Assembly: GCA_949294735.1 (NCBI GenBank) | Contig: CASFII010000006.1 | Location: 310,001-374,000, forward strand | Reading direction: 5' to 3' | Length of the DNA stretch: 64,000 nucleotides | Source: an uncultured Coriobacteriaceae bacterium | Lineage (GTDB): Bacteria > Actinomycetota > Coriobacteriia > Coriobacteriales > Eggerthellaceae | Shown here: piece after piece, positions 25,943 to 34,325 of the stretch | How positions within the stretch are numbered: the first letter of the stretch is position 1 | Layout of the letters: every line of letters starts with the position of its first letter | Made by a program: the position numbers and the translations under genes | Notes under the pieces: model-generated | What the model saw: only the letters and a program-made list of their open reading frames with translations | What the model was told of the DNA's origin: nothing | The model's database searches: none

Positions 25943-27595
25943 CTATCGCCAAGACCACTGGTCAATATTGTTCACAAGCGACCATCCGTGCCCGTGAGGA
26001 TGAGGTTTCTGCTCTGCCACATCTAAACCTTGGCGGCAGAAATAAAGGTGGTCAACATTAGCGAGCCATACCCAAGTGGAAGCACCCTGTGGTGCTACCC
26101 CTGTCTGCGTTTCGCTATCCCATTGAGCCTTGTGGTAGTACGTATAAGAATCTTCAATCTGAGGCTGCTTTAAAGCGTTTTCAAGCGCAGTATCAACTTC
26201 TGAGTTTTCATAGCACGCATAATCACCCCATCCTTGCGAATGAGTGAGTTCGTATAACTCAACAGGTGAGTTCGATCCCCAACCCCACAACACGGGAGTG
26301 GAATACTGCCGTACATATATGTCGTCCCAGCTTAAACCTTGCACGATAACCTCAATACCAAGCTCTGCTGCCTGTTCGGCAAAATCGAACGCTAGTGCCT
26401 GACGCGTGGAATCGCCTGCCGCATACAACAAATCAAACGACGCGCGCACCCCTTCTTTTTCGCGAACACCATCAGAACCTGCCTTCCAGCCAGCTTCATC
26501 TAAAAGCTTTTTCGCATACGAAGTATCAGGAGTTATTTCCATATCAGGGGAAGCCCAAGGCATACCGTCTGAAACACTCCAGGCAACCTTGCCAAACCCA
26601 TTGAGTACATGGTCAATCATGCGAGTACGATCAATTCCGTAATTGAGAGCACGCCTTACGACGATGTCACAAGTAACATCATTTCCCGCTTCATAAGCCA
26701 TATCTTCTTCAATGACTTTCGTACTGCCTGCAGGGATACTCGGCAACGAAATACCGCGCGAATCAACAGAAGCGCAGTTTAGGAGGTCATAATTTTCGGG
26801 GATGTTGGCTGCAAGACTAGCGGAAGTATATGCCACATCAATACTGCCACTTACCGCAGCTGCCATAGAAGCGTCCTCTTCCATAAAAAGCACCACTAGA
26901 CGTTCTATCTGCGGTTTTTCACCGTAATACAGTGGATTTGCCGTGAGAATAACCTGTTGGCCTTGATCCCACTGCTCAAGCAAGTAGCGTCCACTACCAA
27001 TGGGATTTGCGCCATAGTTTTCGCCGTAGGCATGTTCGGGAACAATACCCACCACTGCGAGCGTATATAAAAGTGCATTGTTGGGCGCATTCATTTCTAG
27101 CACCACATGAGTGTTATCCGTTGCGGTTGCCTTCTTAACCGAAGAAAGATCTGCTTGGGAGGCAGGGTTTTTAAGTATGCCATTAATGGTAAACGCAACA
27201 TCTTTAGCAGTCAGAGGTTCGTCGTCGGAAAAGACCACATCATCTCGAATCGTAAACGTCCATTGCATGCCATCAGGCGAGCACTCATAGGAAGTTGCCA
27301 GGTCATTTTCAAACTCTAAATCCACATTGGTAGTAATGAGCGTCGACTGAATGAGCGGTTCATGAACATGTTCCCCGCAGCCCCACGCAACTAACGGATC
27401 AAAACCAGCCGCCGGTTCAGAACCAGGAGTCATGGAAAGTATCACCTGTTGGGCTGTTTGAGCGCCAGTTTCATTCTCTGTCTCTGCGCCGCTACTTCCC
27501 CGCTGAGAGCACGCCGACAAAAGCCCTCCTACAGAAACAGAGGCAGCACCAAAGGCAGCTAATTTAAGAAAACCTTGTCGTGAAATGTTTTTCAT
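25943..27595 (-). CDS. Nickel/peptide-binding lipoprotein (SBP family 5)
   Basis: The 550-residue solute receptor has a lipoprotein signal (LSAC lipobox near residue 29). The family-5 fold shows in WTFTIRDDVVFSDDEPLTAKDVAFT, the QAALNYGIDRTRM-like VRRALNYGIDRTRMIDHVLN, and the C-terminal lobe. The C-terminus contains PHPHGHGW, a histidine cluster seen in nickel-receptor members. With the His-rich ATPase and the NikR-like operator upstream this favours nickel (or a nickel-chelate) over peptides. First gene of the five-gene operon. Confidence 0.88.
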   Translation of the reverse strand: MKNISRQGFLKLAAFGAASVSVGGLLSACSQRGSSGAETENETGAQTAQQVILSMTPGSEPAAGFDPLVAWGCGEHVHEPLIQSTLITTNVDLEFENDLATSYECSPDGMQWTFTIRDDVVFSDDEPLTAKDVAFTINGILKNPASQADLSSVKKATATDNTHVVLEMNAPNNALLYTLAVVGIVPEHAYGENYGANPIGSGRYLLEQWDQGQQVILTANPLYYGEKPQIERLVVLFMEEDASMAAAVSGSIDVAYTSASLAANIPENYDLLNCASVDSRGISLPSIPAGSTKVIEEDMAYEAGNDVTCDIVVRRALNYGIDRTRMIDHVLNGFGKVAWSVSDGMPWASPDMEITPDTSYAKKLLDEAGWKAGSDGVREKEGVRASFDLLYAAGDSTRQALAFDFAEQAAELGIEVIVQGLSWDDIYVRQYSTPVLWGWGSNSPVELYELTHSQGWGDYACYENSEVDTALENALKQPQIEDSYTYYHKAQWDSETQTGVAPQGASTWVWLANVDHLYFCRQGLDVAEQKPHPHGHGWSLVNNIDQWSWR

Positions 27596-27743
27596 ATTAA
27601 ATCCTCGAAGAAAAGGAGGGGTCTAAAGTCTTTAGGAAACCAAGCGCCCTTTTAACACACGCTTTTTGTGGCAGCTGCGCGGCATTCTTTCACCAGCCGC
27701 TCCATTTCGTTTCCTTTCCCCGATTGCAATGCTAACTTTTACA

Positions 27744-27770
27744 GTGTTACTCATTTCAAATCCGTAACAC
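27744..27770. promoter_or_regulatory. NikR-like operator (GTGTTAC-N13-GTAACAC)
   Basis: Perfect 7-bp arms GTGTTAC (27744-27750) and GTAACAC (27764-27770) are separated by exactly 13 bases. I recall this signature (N13 or N14) as the NikR recognition site described in Desulfovibrio. It lies just downstream of a TATAGT -10 element (complement of 27781-27786), so a bound repressor would cover the start of the nickel-operon transcript. Confidence 0.6.
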
Positions 27771-27831
27771 AGCGCACCTCACTATACCAGAAGAAGTGCG
27801 CTGGTAGTGTTACGAATAGATAATTCGTAAC
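27763..27831. repeat. Nested inverted repeats sharing GTAAC half-sites
   Basis: CGTAACAC-AGCGCAC (27763-27777) pairs with GTGCGCT-(4)-GTGTTACG (27796-27814). The last arm overlaps a second perfect dyad, GTTACGAAT-AGATA-ATTCGTAAC (27809-27831). The cluster spans the -35/-10 region of the nickel-operon promoter. Confidence 0.7.
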
Positions 27832-27969
27832 TTCATAGGTAAAAGTTCGGCAAATGGTATTTTTTGCAAAACATCACCACATTTTGGGGTCAACCTTTGG
27901 GCTATAATCAAGCGGTTGTGTGAAGCCGATTTCGAAGAGATGCAGTCACCAGCGACGAAAGGAAAAATT

Positions 27970-29454
27970 ATGCGCATCGGGTTTGATAACGAGAAATACA
28001 TCACCTTGCAAGCAGAACGTATTCGCAAACGCATTAATTCTTTCGGAGGAAAACTATATCTGGAATTCGGCGGCAAGCTTTTTGACGACCATCACGCTGC
28101 TCGCGTTTTGCCTGGTTTTGAGCCTGATTCTAAGATTCGCATGCTTAAAAGCCTCATTGATGACGTAGAAATCATTGTTGCCATCAACGCCAACGACATC
28201 GAAAAGAGCAAAGTTCGCGGGGACCTTGGTATTACCTACGATGATGATACCCTGCGCCTGATGGATGTTTTCCGCAGCATGGGTTTTTATGTAAGCAGTG
28301 TTGTTATTACACACTATGCTGGGCAGCCTTCTGCTGACCTGTTCCGTCGCCGGTTAGATAGCCTGGGTATTAAGAGTTATCTGCACTACCCTATTCCAGG
28401 TTATCCCTATGACATTGATCGCATCGTAAGTGATGAAGGTTATGGCAAAAACGATTTTGTAGAAACTACGCGCCCGCTTGTTGTGGTGACGGCACCTGGC
28501 CCTGGTTCAGGCAAAATGGCTACGTGCCTTTCTCAGCTTTATCACGAAAACAAGCGCGGTGTTGCTGCTGGGTACGCCAAATATGAAACGTTCCCTGTTT
28601 GGAATCTTCCTCTAAAACACCCAGTTAATATCGCCTATGAAGCTGCTACGGCAGACTTAGACGATGTAAACATTATTGACCCCTTCCACCTGGAAGCATA
28701 TGGTGAAACCACCGTTAACTACAACCGTGACGTAGAAATCTTTCCCGTGCTGAAAGCCATGATGGAAAAGATTTCTGGCACGAGCCCCTACAAAAGCCCC
28801 ACCGACATGGGTGTTAATATGGCAGGCATGGCAATCATCGATGATGACGTGGTTTGCGAAGCTGCTCGCAAAGAAGTTATTCGTCGCTTCTTCAACGCTG
28901 CTGTTGAAGAAAAACGCACCGGTGCGGGCGCAGATATTGTTGAAAAACTTGAGCTCTTAATGAACCAAGCTGGTGTTTCAGTGAATCAATTCCCGGCTCG
29001 CAGTGCCGCCCTGTTAAAGGAAGAAATGACAGGTCGCCCCGCTGCCGCCATGATGTTGCCCGATGGCACAGTGGTCACGGGTAAAACCTCGAACCTCCTT
29101 GGTGCTGCAAGTTCACTTATTATGAACGCCTTGAAGGGTGTAGCGGGCGTAGACGATGAAATTGACGTCATTAGTGACGCAGTTATTGAACCTATCTGCA
29201 ACTTAAAGACAGGCGTGTTGCATAGCAAGAACCCACGCCTCCATTCGGATGAAACGCTACTGGCTCTTTCCGTGAGCTCTGCAACTGACCCACTTGCTAA
29301 GAAGCTCATTGATCACGCAGGGGACTTGAAAGGCTGCGACGCATTTTTCTCAGTCATTATTTCTGCAGCAGACGAAAAGCTTTATCGTGCTTTGGGTATC
29401 AATGTATGCTGCGAACCGAAATATGAATCACATCGCTTCTATCACAATAAGTAG
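27970..29454 (+). CDS. DUF1846-family protein of unknown function
   Basis: The 494-residue protein matches the conserved DUF1846 family by sequence feel: MRIGFDNEKYITLQAERIRK, KLYLEFGGKLFDDHHAARVLPGF, and a P-loop-like APGPGSGKMATCLSQLYHE. The family has no agreed biochemical role; a nucleotide-binding metabolic function is only a guess. The ATG at 27970 is preceded by AAAGGA at good spacing; the frame upstream from 27916 has none. Single gene ending at the terminator at 29516. Confidence 0.85.
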   Translation: MRIGFDNEKYITLQAERIRKRINSFGGKLYLEFGGKLFDDHHAARVLPGFEPDSKIRMLKSLIDDVEIIVAINANDIEKSKVRGDLGITYDDDTLRLMDVFRSMGFYVSSVVITHYAGQPSADLFRRRLDSLGIKSYLHYPIPGYPYDIDRIVSDEGYGKNDFVETTRPLVVVTAPGPGSGKMATCLSQLYHENKRGVAAGYAKYETFPVWNLPLKHPVNIAYEAATADLDDVNIIDPFHLEAYGETTVNYNRDVEIFPVLKAMMEKISGTSPYKSPTDMGVNMAGMAIIDDDVVCEAARKEVIRRFFNAAVEEKRTGAGADIVEKLELLMNQAGVSVNQFPARSAALLKEEMTGRPAAAMMLPDGTVVTGKTSNLLGAASSLIMNALKGVAGVDDEIDVISDAVIEPICNLKTGVLHSKNPRLHSDETLLALSVSSATDPLAKKLIDHAGDLKGCDAFFSVIISAADEKLYRALGINVCCEPKYESHRFYHNK

Positions 29455-29515
29455 TAGCGCGTATTAGCACTAGCGTGCTAAACCTCCACGCAGCTACGTG
29501 GATTCCTAAAAAATC

Positions 29516-29547
29516 AACGCCCAAGAAAATCTCCTGGGCGTTTTTTT
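29516..29547. terminator. Bidirectional terminator between the DUF1846 gene and nadK
   Basis: AACGCCCA and TGGGCGTT form a perfect 8-bp stem with an 11-base loop, followed on the plus strand by TTTTTTT. On the minus strand TTGATTTTTTAGG follows, so it can also serve nadK. Confidence 0.85.
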
Positions 29548-29567
29548 CACGGAAAACTAGGGAAACC

Positions 29568-30440
29568 TTAGAAAAACACCTTCGAAACATGTTCGTAGAA
29601 GCTGTCGCTCTTATAGCGCAAAAGCGTGGTAGGAACGTCGCCCGTGTGCACATAAACCCGCTGCACGGGCGTCTCAAACGGAATCATTTCACCATCGATA
29701 AAAAGCGTCGCCTCACGCGATGCTGGGTTACCAGATAAATCAACCTCAACGATGTCGTTGCTGGCAGTTACCAAAGGTCGCGCATGCAAGCTGTGGGGAG
29801 CCAGGGGTACAATCACCAGTCCGTCGAAACTTGGAGCCACCAGGGGTCCTCCAGCCGAAAGAGCATAGGCGGTAGAACCAGTAGCGGTAGCTACCACCAA
29901 ACCATCTCCACGCATTTCTGCAATAGAAGATCCTGCTATAGCCAGCGAAAAGTCAATAATGCGCCCATTCGCACCACGAGTTAGCGCCATCTCATTCAGA
30001 GCAAAGAAGCTCCGCGGATTGATAGGGTCACCATATTCGTCAACTTCATCGCCTTCGCAAAGAACATCAATACGTAAATTGGTACGCCGCTCTGCCGTTG
30101 CATCTTCCGATAAAGCTGCAGCCAAAACAGCTACAACACCTTCGCTATTGGAATTCGCCAAAAAGCCCAATCTGCCAAAATTAATACCTAAAATAGGAAC
30201 ACCCGACGCCCCAATATAACGTGCCGTGCGCAAAATGGTTCCATCGCCGCCTAAGATAACGGCCAAGTCGTAATCTTCGGGACTACCAAGATCTGACTCT
30301 ACAGGCGCATCAATCACACCCACCTGTGGCGAATCGCATAACGCATAGTCAATGCCCTGCGTTGCTAAATAGGTTGCTAAAAGCAGCGAAGCGTCCACTG
30401 CCTGTGAATTGGAATTATTACGTACGATAAGGATACGCAT
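29568..30440 (-). CDS. nadK: NAD kinase
   Basis: A 290-residue enzyme that phosphorylates NAD to NADP. It shows the catalytic GGDGTILRTARY, the ALNEMALTRG block for NAD binding, and GDGLVVATATGSTAYALSAGGP. The ATG at 30440 is preferred because AAGGTGGG lies upstream; the ATG six codons earlier at 30458 has no site. Divergent from murJ. Confidence 0.95.
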   Translation of the reverse strand: MRILIVRNNSNSQAVDASLLLATYLATQGIDYALCDSPQVGVIDAPVESDLGSPEDYDLAVILGGDGTILRTARYIGASGVPILGINFGRLGFLANSNSEGVVAVLAAALSEDATAERRTNLRIDVLCEGDEVDEYGDPINPRSFFALNEMALTRGANGRIIDFSLAIAGSSIAEMRGDGLVVATATGSTAYALSAGGPLVAPSFDGLVIVPLAPHSLHARPLVTASNDIVEVDLSGNPASREATLFIDGEMIPFETPVQRVYVHTGDVPTTLLRYKSDSFYEHVSKVFF

Positions 30441-30501
30441 AGGGCTTCCCACCTTCATTTTTGCTATGATGGGACATTATACTAAATGCAAAGGAACCCG
30501 T

Positions 30502-32736
30502 ATGTCCGACAAGCTCAGCCGAGCTCAACATAGTTTCTCGACTCGCCCGTTTTCTACGGGCGAGTTACCTGTTCGTGGCCGGCATGCGGCACTTGACCGC
30601 ACCGCTATAGCTCATGGCGTAGCGCAAACGGTCGTTCCTTATCAACCAAATGCAGAAGAAAGCATCCGTGCCCGTGCGGCACACCATGCCAAACAGGGTA
30701 CTACCACTCGCACTGCTGCGGCCGCTGCCGAAAGTGCCAAAGCTAAAGCAGGTGGAGTTTCGGGACGCCATGTAGCTGGTGTAAGCCCTGCTTCTACAGC
30801 AGAAATCGTCATAAAAGGAAAACACGCGGGACGCGACAAAACACGCGAAGCAATGTGGGAGCTAACGCAAGACTACCAAAGAGCAACGCACGGAACGCCA
30901 ACGAACGCCGCACGCATTGCCCAGCGCCATGCGCAGAACGCGATCGCACAGCACAAAAGCTCGCCGCAGCGCACAAGCGAACAGCCAGAGGCGCATCAAA
31001 ACCAGCAAACACTGTCTCAGCACTTGCCCGTTCAACAAGCAAGACAACAGCAGAAAGCGTTGAACCAGGCGCGCGCGCAGCTAGCGCAACCAGCTCAGCC
31101 GCCCAAGCCGTCACAAAACAAAACCAATAAGCCCACTCCCACCCCCGACGAAAACAACATTGGCGCTTCAGCAGCACTCATGAGCGTCTGCACCATTATT
31201 TCGCGCATCACGGGGTTTGCACGAACCTGGGCGATGGCGTTTGCCCTTGGTTCCACCATGCTTTCCAGTTCTTATCAGGTGGCTAATAACTTGCCTAATA
31301 TGCTCTATGAACTGGTTATTGGCGGCATGCTGGTAACAGCATTTTTGCCAGTATATCTTTCAGTTAAGAAGAAACTAGGCAACGAAGCAGGGAACGCCTA
31401 CGCCTCCAATTTATTTACCATTGTTATTATCTTGCTGGGCGCGCTTTCGGTTGTATGCATAGCATTTCCTGCACAGGTCATTTATACACAGAGCTTCTTC
31501 TCTGACCAGAGCACCATGGGAGATGCCACCTACTTCTTCCAAATCTTTGCTATTCAGATTGTATTCTACGGCGTCAGCTCTATTTTGTCGGGTCTTCTGA
31601 ATGCAAACCGCGACTATCTATGGTCTTCAATTGCGCCAGTAGCGAACAACCTAATTGTTATCGCGTCGTTCGTGGCTTATGTATTTGTTGAACCCGTCAA
31701 TTCCACCCTCGCACTTTTGATTATTGCGGTAGGCAATCCATTGGGCGTGTTTATTCAAATGGCAATGCAGTGGCCTGCTCTTCGCAAAAACGGCATTCGC
31801 CTGCGCCTTCGCTTGAACCTGCGTGACCCCGCCCTGCGCGAAACCATAGCACTTGGCCTTCCTACGATTCTGGTAATGATTGGTTCATTTGTAGTAGTTT
31901 CCGTACAAAATGCCACGTCCTACGCTTACACCGAAGACGGCCCTTCCATCATCATGTATGCACGACTTTGGTACACGCTACCCTATTCGTTCTTGGCAGT
32001 TCCTATTACAACCGCCATGTTTACCGAGCTATCTGACATGCACGCCGACAACAACTTCGCTGGCATCAAGCGAGGCATCGTCAACGGCACGAACCAGATT
32101 CTTTTCATGCTGATTCCATTCGCTGCCTACTTGATTGTATTTTCGGTGCCGCTGGTAACGCTTTACCACGCAGGTGCATTCACCATGGACAGCACCTACC
32201 AAATTGCAAGCTACTTGTGTGCACTTTCGCTTTCCTTGCCAATTTATGGTGTTCATTCCTACCTGCAAAAAGCGTTTAGTAGTTTGCGCCGTATGGGAAC
32301 TTTTGCCATCGTGAACACCATTATCAGCGTTATGCAAGCGCTTCTTATTGTTGGTGCAGCAGCGTTCACCACCCTGCCCATTGAAAGCATCGCGTGGTCA
32401 AGCATCGCATTTTACCTGGTAGGAGACGTTATGCTCTTTGCTTACCTGCGCATTCGCTTCGGCAAACTGGGACTAAGCTCTATCTTCCGCGCATGCGTGC
32501 TGGGAACCATTTTTGGCGTGATTGGCGCGGCAGCTGGCGCAGGCGTGCTTTTGGCACTTGAAACATTCGTGGCGCCTCTTTCGGGAAGTATTCCGCAGGC
32601 ATTTGGCTACGTAGTTGCAGGTGGCTTAGTTGCCCTATTTGTTACGTTCGGACCAGCCGCAGCGCTTCGTCTACCCGAAGCGGTATTCTTTACATCGGTT
32701 ATTGATAAATTCACACGAAAGTTTAAACATAGCTAG
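30502..32736 (+). CDS. murJ: Lipid II flippase MurJ with a 217-residue hydrophilic N-terminal extension
   Basis: From residue 220 the protein is a classic MurJ/MviN (GASAALMSVCTIISRITGFARTW), with about 14 membrane helices, and flips the peptidoglycan precursor. Residues 1-217 are hydrophilic and low-complexity (A, Q, R, H, P-rich; for example QQQKALNQARAQLAQPAQPP), probably disordered and cytoplasmic. Extensions before MurJ occur in actinobacteria. The ATG at 30502 follows AAAGGAA. The ATP-grasp ligase gene downstream suggests a cell-wall unit. Confidence 0.93.
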   Translation: MSDKLSRAQHSFSTRPFSTGELPVRGRHAALDRTAIAHGVAQTVVPYQPNAEESIRARAAHHAKQGTTTRTAAAAAESAKAKAGGVSGRHVAGVSPASTAEIVIKGKHAGRDKTREAMWELTQDYQRATHGTPTNAARIAQRHAQNAIAQHKSSPQRTSEQPEAHQNQQTLSQHLPVQQARQQQKALNQARAQLAQPAQPPKPSQNKTNKPTPTPDENNIGASAALMSVCTIISRITGFARTWAMAFALGSTMLSSSYQVANNLPNMLYELVIGGMLVTAFLPVYLSVKKKLGNEAGNAYASNLFTIVIILLGALSVVCIAFPAQVIYTQSFFSDQSTMGDATYFFQIFAIQIVFYGVSSILSGLLNANRDYLWSSIAPVANNLIVIASFVAYVFVEPVNSTLALLIIAVGNPLGVFIQMAMQWPALRKNGIRLRLRLNLRDPALRETIALGLPTILVMIGSFVVVSVQNATSYAYTEDGPSIIMYARLWYTLPYSFLAVPITTAMFTELSDMHADNNFAGIKRGIVNGTNQILFMLIPFAAYLIVFSVPLVTLYHAGAFTMDSTYQIASYLCALSLSLPIYGVHSYLQKAFSSLRRMGTFAIVNTIISVMQALLIVGAAAFTTLPIESIAWSSIAFYLVGDVMLFAYLRIRFGKLGLSSIFRACVLGTIFGVIGAAAGAGVLLALETFVAPLSGSIPQAFGYVVAGGLVALFVTFGPAAALRLPEAVFFTSVIDKFTRKFKHS

Positions 32737-32793
32737 CACTTACACAATGGCGTTTGATTAATGCCTGCGTCCAAAAATGTTCAAGGAGACAAG

Positions 32794-34095
32794 ATGACTT
32801 TGAATGCTTCGTATACGCCCCTTCTTAAGCGCGAACAAGTCGCCGAACTTTTGCAACCAGTTGTTGTGGGTGGCGACATCCTTGCCTACAGCTATGTGCG
32901 AGAACTTCACCGCGCCTTCGGTATTCCTAAAACTATTGTCCTAGCAGCTGCAGATATCAAAATGCTTTCAAGCAGCCGTTTCACTGACTACCGCATAGAA
33001 GAAGGGGTTCACGACGAAGCAGAGCTCATGGTCATCCTTGAAAAGCTGGCTGAAGAGGTGCACCAGGAAAACCCGAATCGCATGCTGCTCTTACTAGGAT
33101 GCGACGACTGCCACGCGCGCCACCTTTCTGGAAATAAGGCACGCTTGGAAGCGGCTGGTTATGTGGTTCCCTATATTGATTTCGAACTCCTGGACAGCAT
33201 TACACAAAAGCGCCGCTTCTACGAAATATGCGAAGAACTTGATATTCCTTACCCCCAAACCTGGTATTTCAGCTGCGGCGAAGATGGGCCCAAGACTCTC
33301 CCTGTGGAAGACTTCACATATCCGCTGATTGCAAAGCCTTCTAATTCAGCGCAATTCCAGGATGCCGAAGAAACTATTCCTGGTTGGCGCAAGATTTATG
33401 AAATCGACAGCGCTGAAGAACTTACTCAGGTGTGGGAAAGTATTCGTCAATCAAGTTACAACAACCTCCTGGTACTGCAAGACTTTATTCCTGGTGGCGA
33501 CGATGCCATACGCACGCTTACTACCTGCTCTGATGCGCAAGGCGAAGTGAAGGCAGTATCTGGCGGTGTTGTGTGTTTGCAAGATCACGATCCCACCGCT
33601 TTAGGAAACCCGCTTTGTATTATGGGAGAACGCGAAGAGGCCATTATCGCGTGCGCAAAAAAATTCCTGGCGCACACCAAATATCGCGGGTTTGCAAACT
33701 TCGACATCAAGTATGACGAACGTGACGGTTCATTCCGTTTCTTCGAGGTAAACACCCGCTGCGGACGCAACACCTACTACATGAGCTTGGGCGGTCTGAA
33801 TTTCGCTGAACTTATGGTGCAAGAATTTATTTTGGGCGGCATTGAAGAATACCGTGAAGCCTACGAGCCGTTTTTGTACTGCTGCGTTCCTGCCTATGTA
33901 CTCAAACGAAGCATGGATAATAAAGACCGTTTGACAAAAGCTCTCAAACTATTAAAGAAAACCAAAGATGCTTATCCGCTCCATTACAGCCCTGATACTT
34001 CAGCACACAACCGCTGGGCAGAGATAATGTATCTGAACCAAATTCGCAAGTTTAAGCGCTTTTACTGGGACACTAACGGAAAGCAACTCAAGTAA
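32794..34095 (+). CDS. ATP-grasp carboxylate-amine ligase, possibly D-aspartate ligase-like
   Basis: The 433-residue protein has an N-terminal nucleotide-binding-like domain and a central ATP-grasp fold (YPLIAKPSNSAQFQDAEE; LLVLQDFIPGGDDAIRTLT; GFANFDIKYDERDGSFRFFEVNTRCG, where the aspartate, glutamate and asparagine would hold magnesium). Actinobacterial relatives near murJ are annotated as carboxylate-amine ligases, and some of this group add D-aspartate to peptidoglycan stems. The start ATG at 32794 follows AAGGAG, 57 bases after murJ. The substrate is inferred from context only. Confidence 0.75.
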   Translation: MTLNASYTPLLKREQVAELLQPVVVGGDILAYSYVRELHRAFGIPKTIVLAAADIKMLSSSRFTDYRIEEGVHDEAELMVILEKLAEEVHQENPNRMLLLLGCDDCHARHLSGNKARLEAAGYVVPYIDFELLDSITQKRRFYEICEELDIPYPQTWYFSCGEDGPKTLPVEDFTYPLIAKPSNSAQFQDAEETIPGWRKIYEIDSAEELTQVWESIRQSSYNNLLVLQDFIPGGDDAIRTLTTCSDAQGEVKAVSGGVVCLQDHDPTALGNPLCIMGEREEAIIACAKKFLAHTKYRGFANFDIKYDERDGSFRFFEVNTRCGRNTYYMSLGGLNFAELMVQEFILGGIEEYREAYEPFLYCCVPAYVLKRSMDNKDRLTKALKLLKKTKDAYPLHYSPDTSAHNRWAEIMYLNQIRKFKRFYWDTNGKQLK

Positions 34096-34144
34096 ACCTG
34101 TGACACACTGAACCGCTTTGGGACTGTATCAAGGCTGCTTCGAA

Positions 34145-34192
34145 GTCACCGCTGGCGACTCCCTGTAACCACAAGGTAACCGCCAAGTAACC
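34145..34192. promoter_or_regulatory. Three GTAACC direct repeats at 11-bp intervals
   Basis: GTAACC starts at 34165, 34176 and 34187, one helical turn apart, with a related GTCACC at 34145. This is the pattern of OmpR-family response-regulator boxes; MtrA of actinobacteria recognises GTAAC-type repeats upstream of wall-remodelling genes. The promoter of the deacetylase lies 55 bases downstream. Confidence 0.45.
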
Positions 34193-34246
34193 GCACTGTT
34201 ACAGGACAGTAATTCTAGGTCAAACGTGGGTATTTTCCGAATATGC

Positions 34247-34274
34247 TTGCAACACTTTACAAGCCGTTTACAAT
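34247..34274 (+). promoter_or_regulatory. Promoter of the polysaccharide deacetylase gene
   Basis: TTGCAA (34247-34252) and TACAAT (34269-34274) are separated by 16 bp and lie about 50 bases upstream of the start codon. Confidence 0.55.
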
Positions 34275-34325
34275 GACGTAGTTACGGAATAAACAAGACT
34301 GGTACTTCTGAATAAGGAGTTTCTT

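Larger units (their letters stand above)
27596..27969. other. Divergent regulatory interval, nickel operon / DUF1846 gene
   Basis: No gene is seen in these 374 bases. It holds nested inverted repeats at 27744-27831 on the nickel-operon side and a TATAAT -10 element at 27903-27908 for the plus-strand DUF1846 gene. A GGAGG lies just upstream of the binding-protein ATG. Confidence 0.6.

Noticed and set aside
25943-27595. A twin-arginine signal on the nickel-binding protein
   Set aside because: The N-terminus is SRQGFLK with a single arginine; the LSAC lipobox explains export as a lipoprotein.
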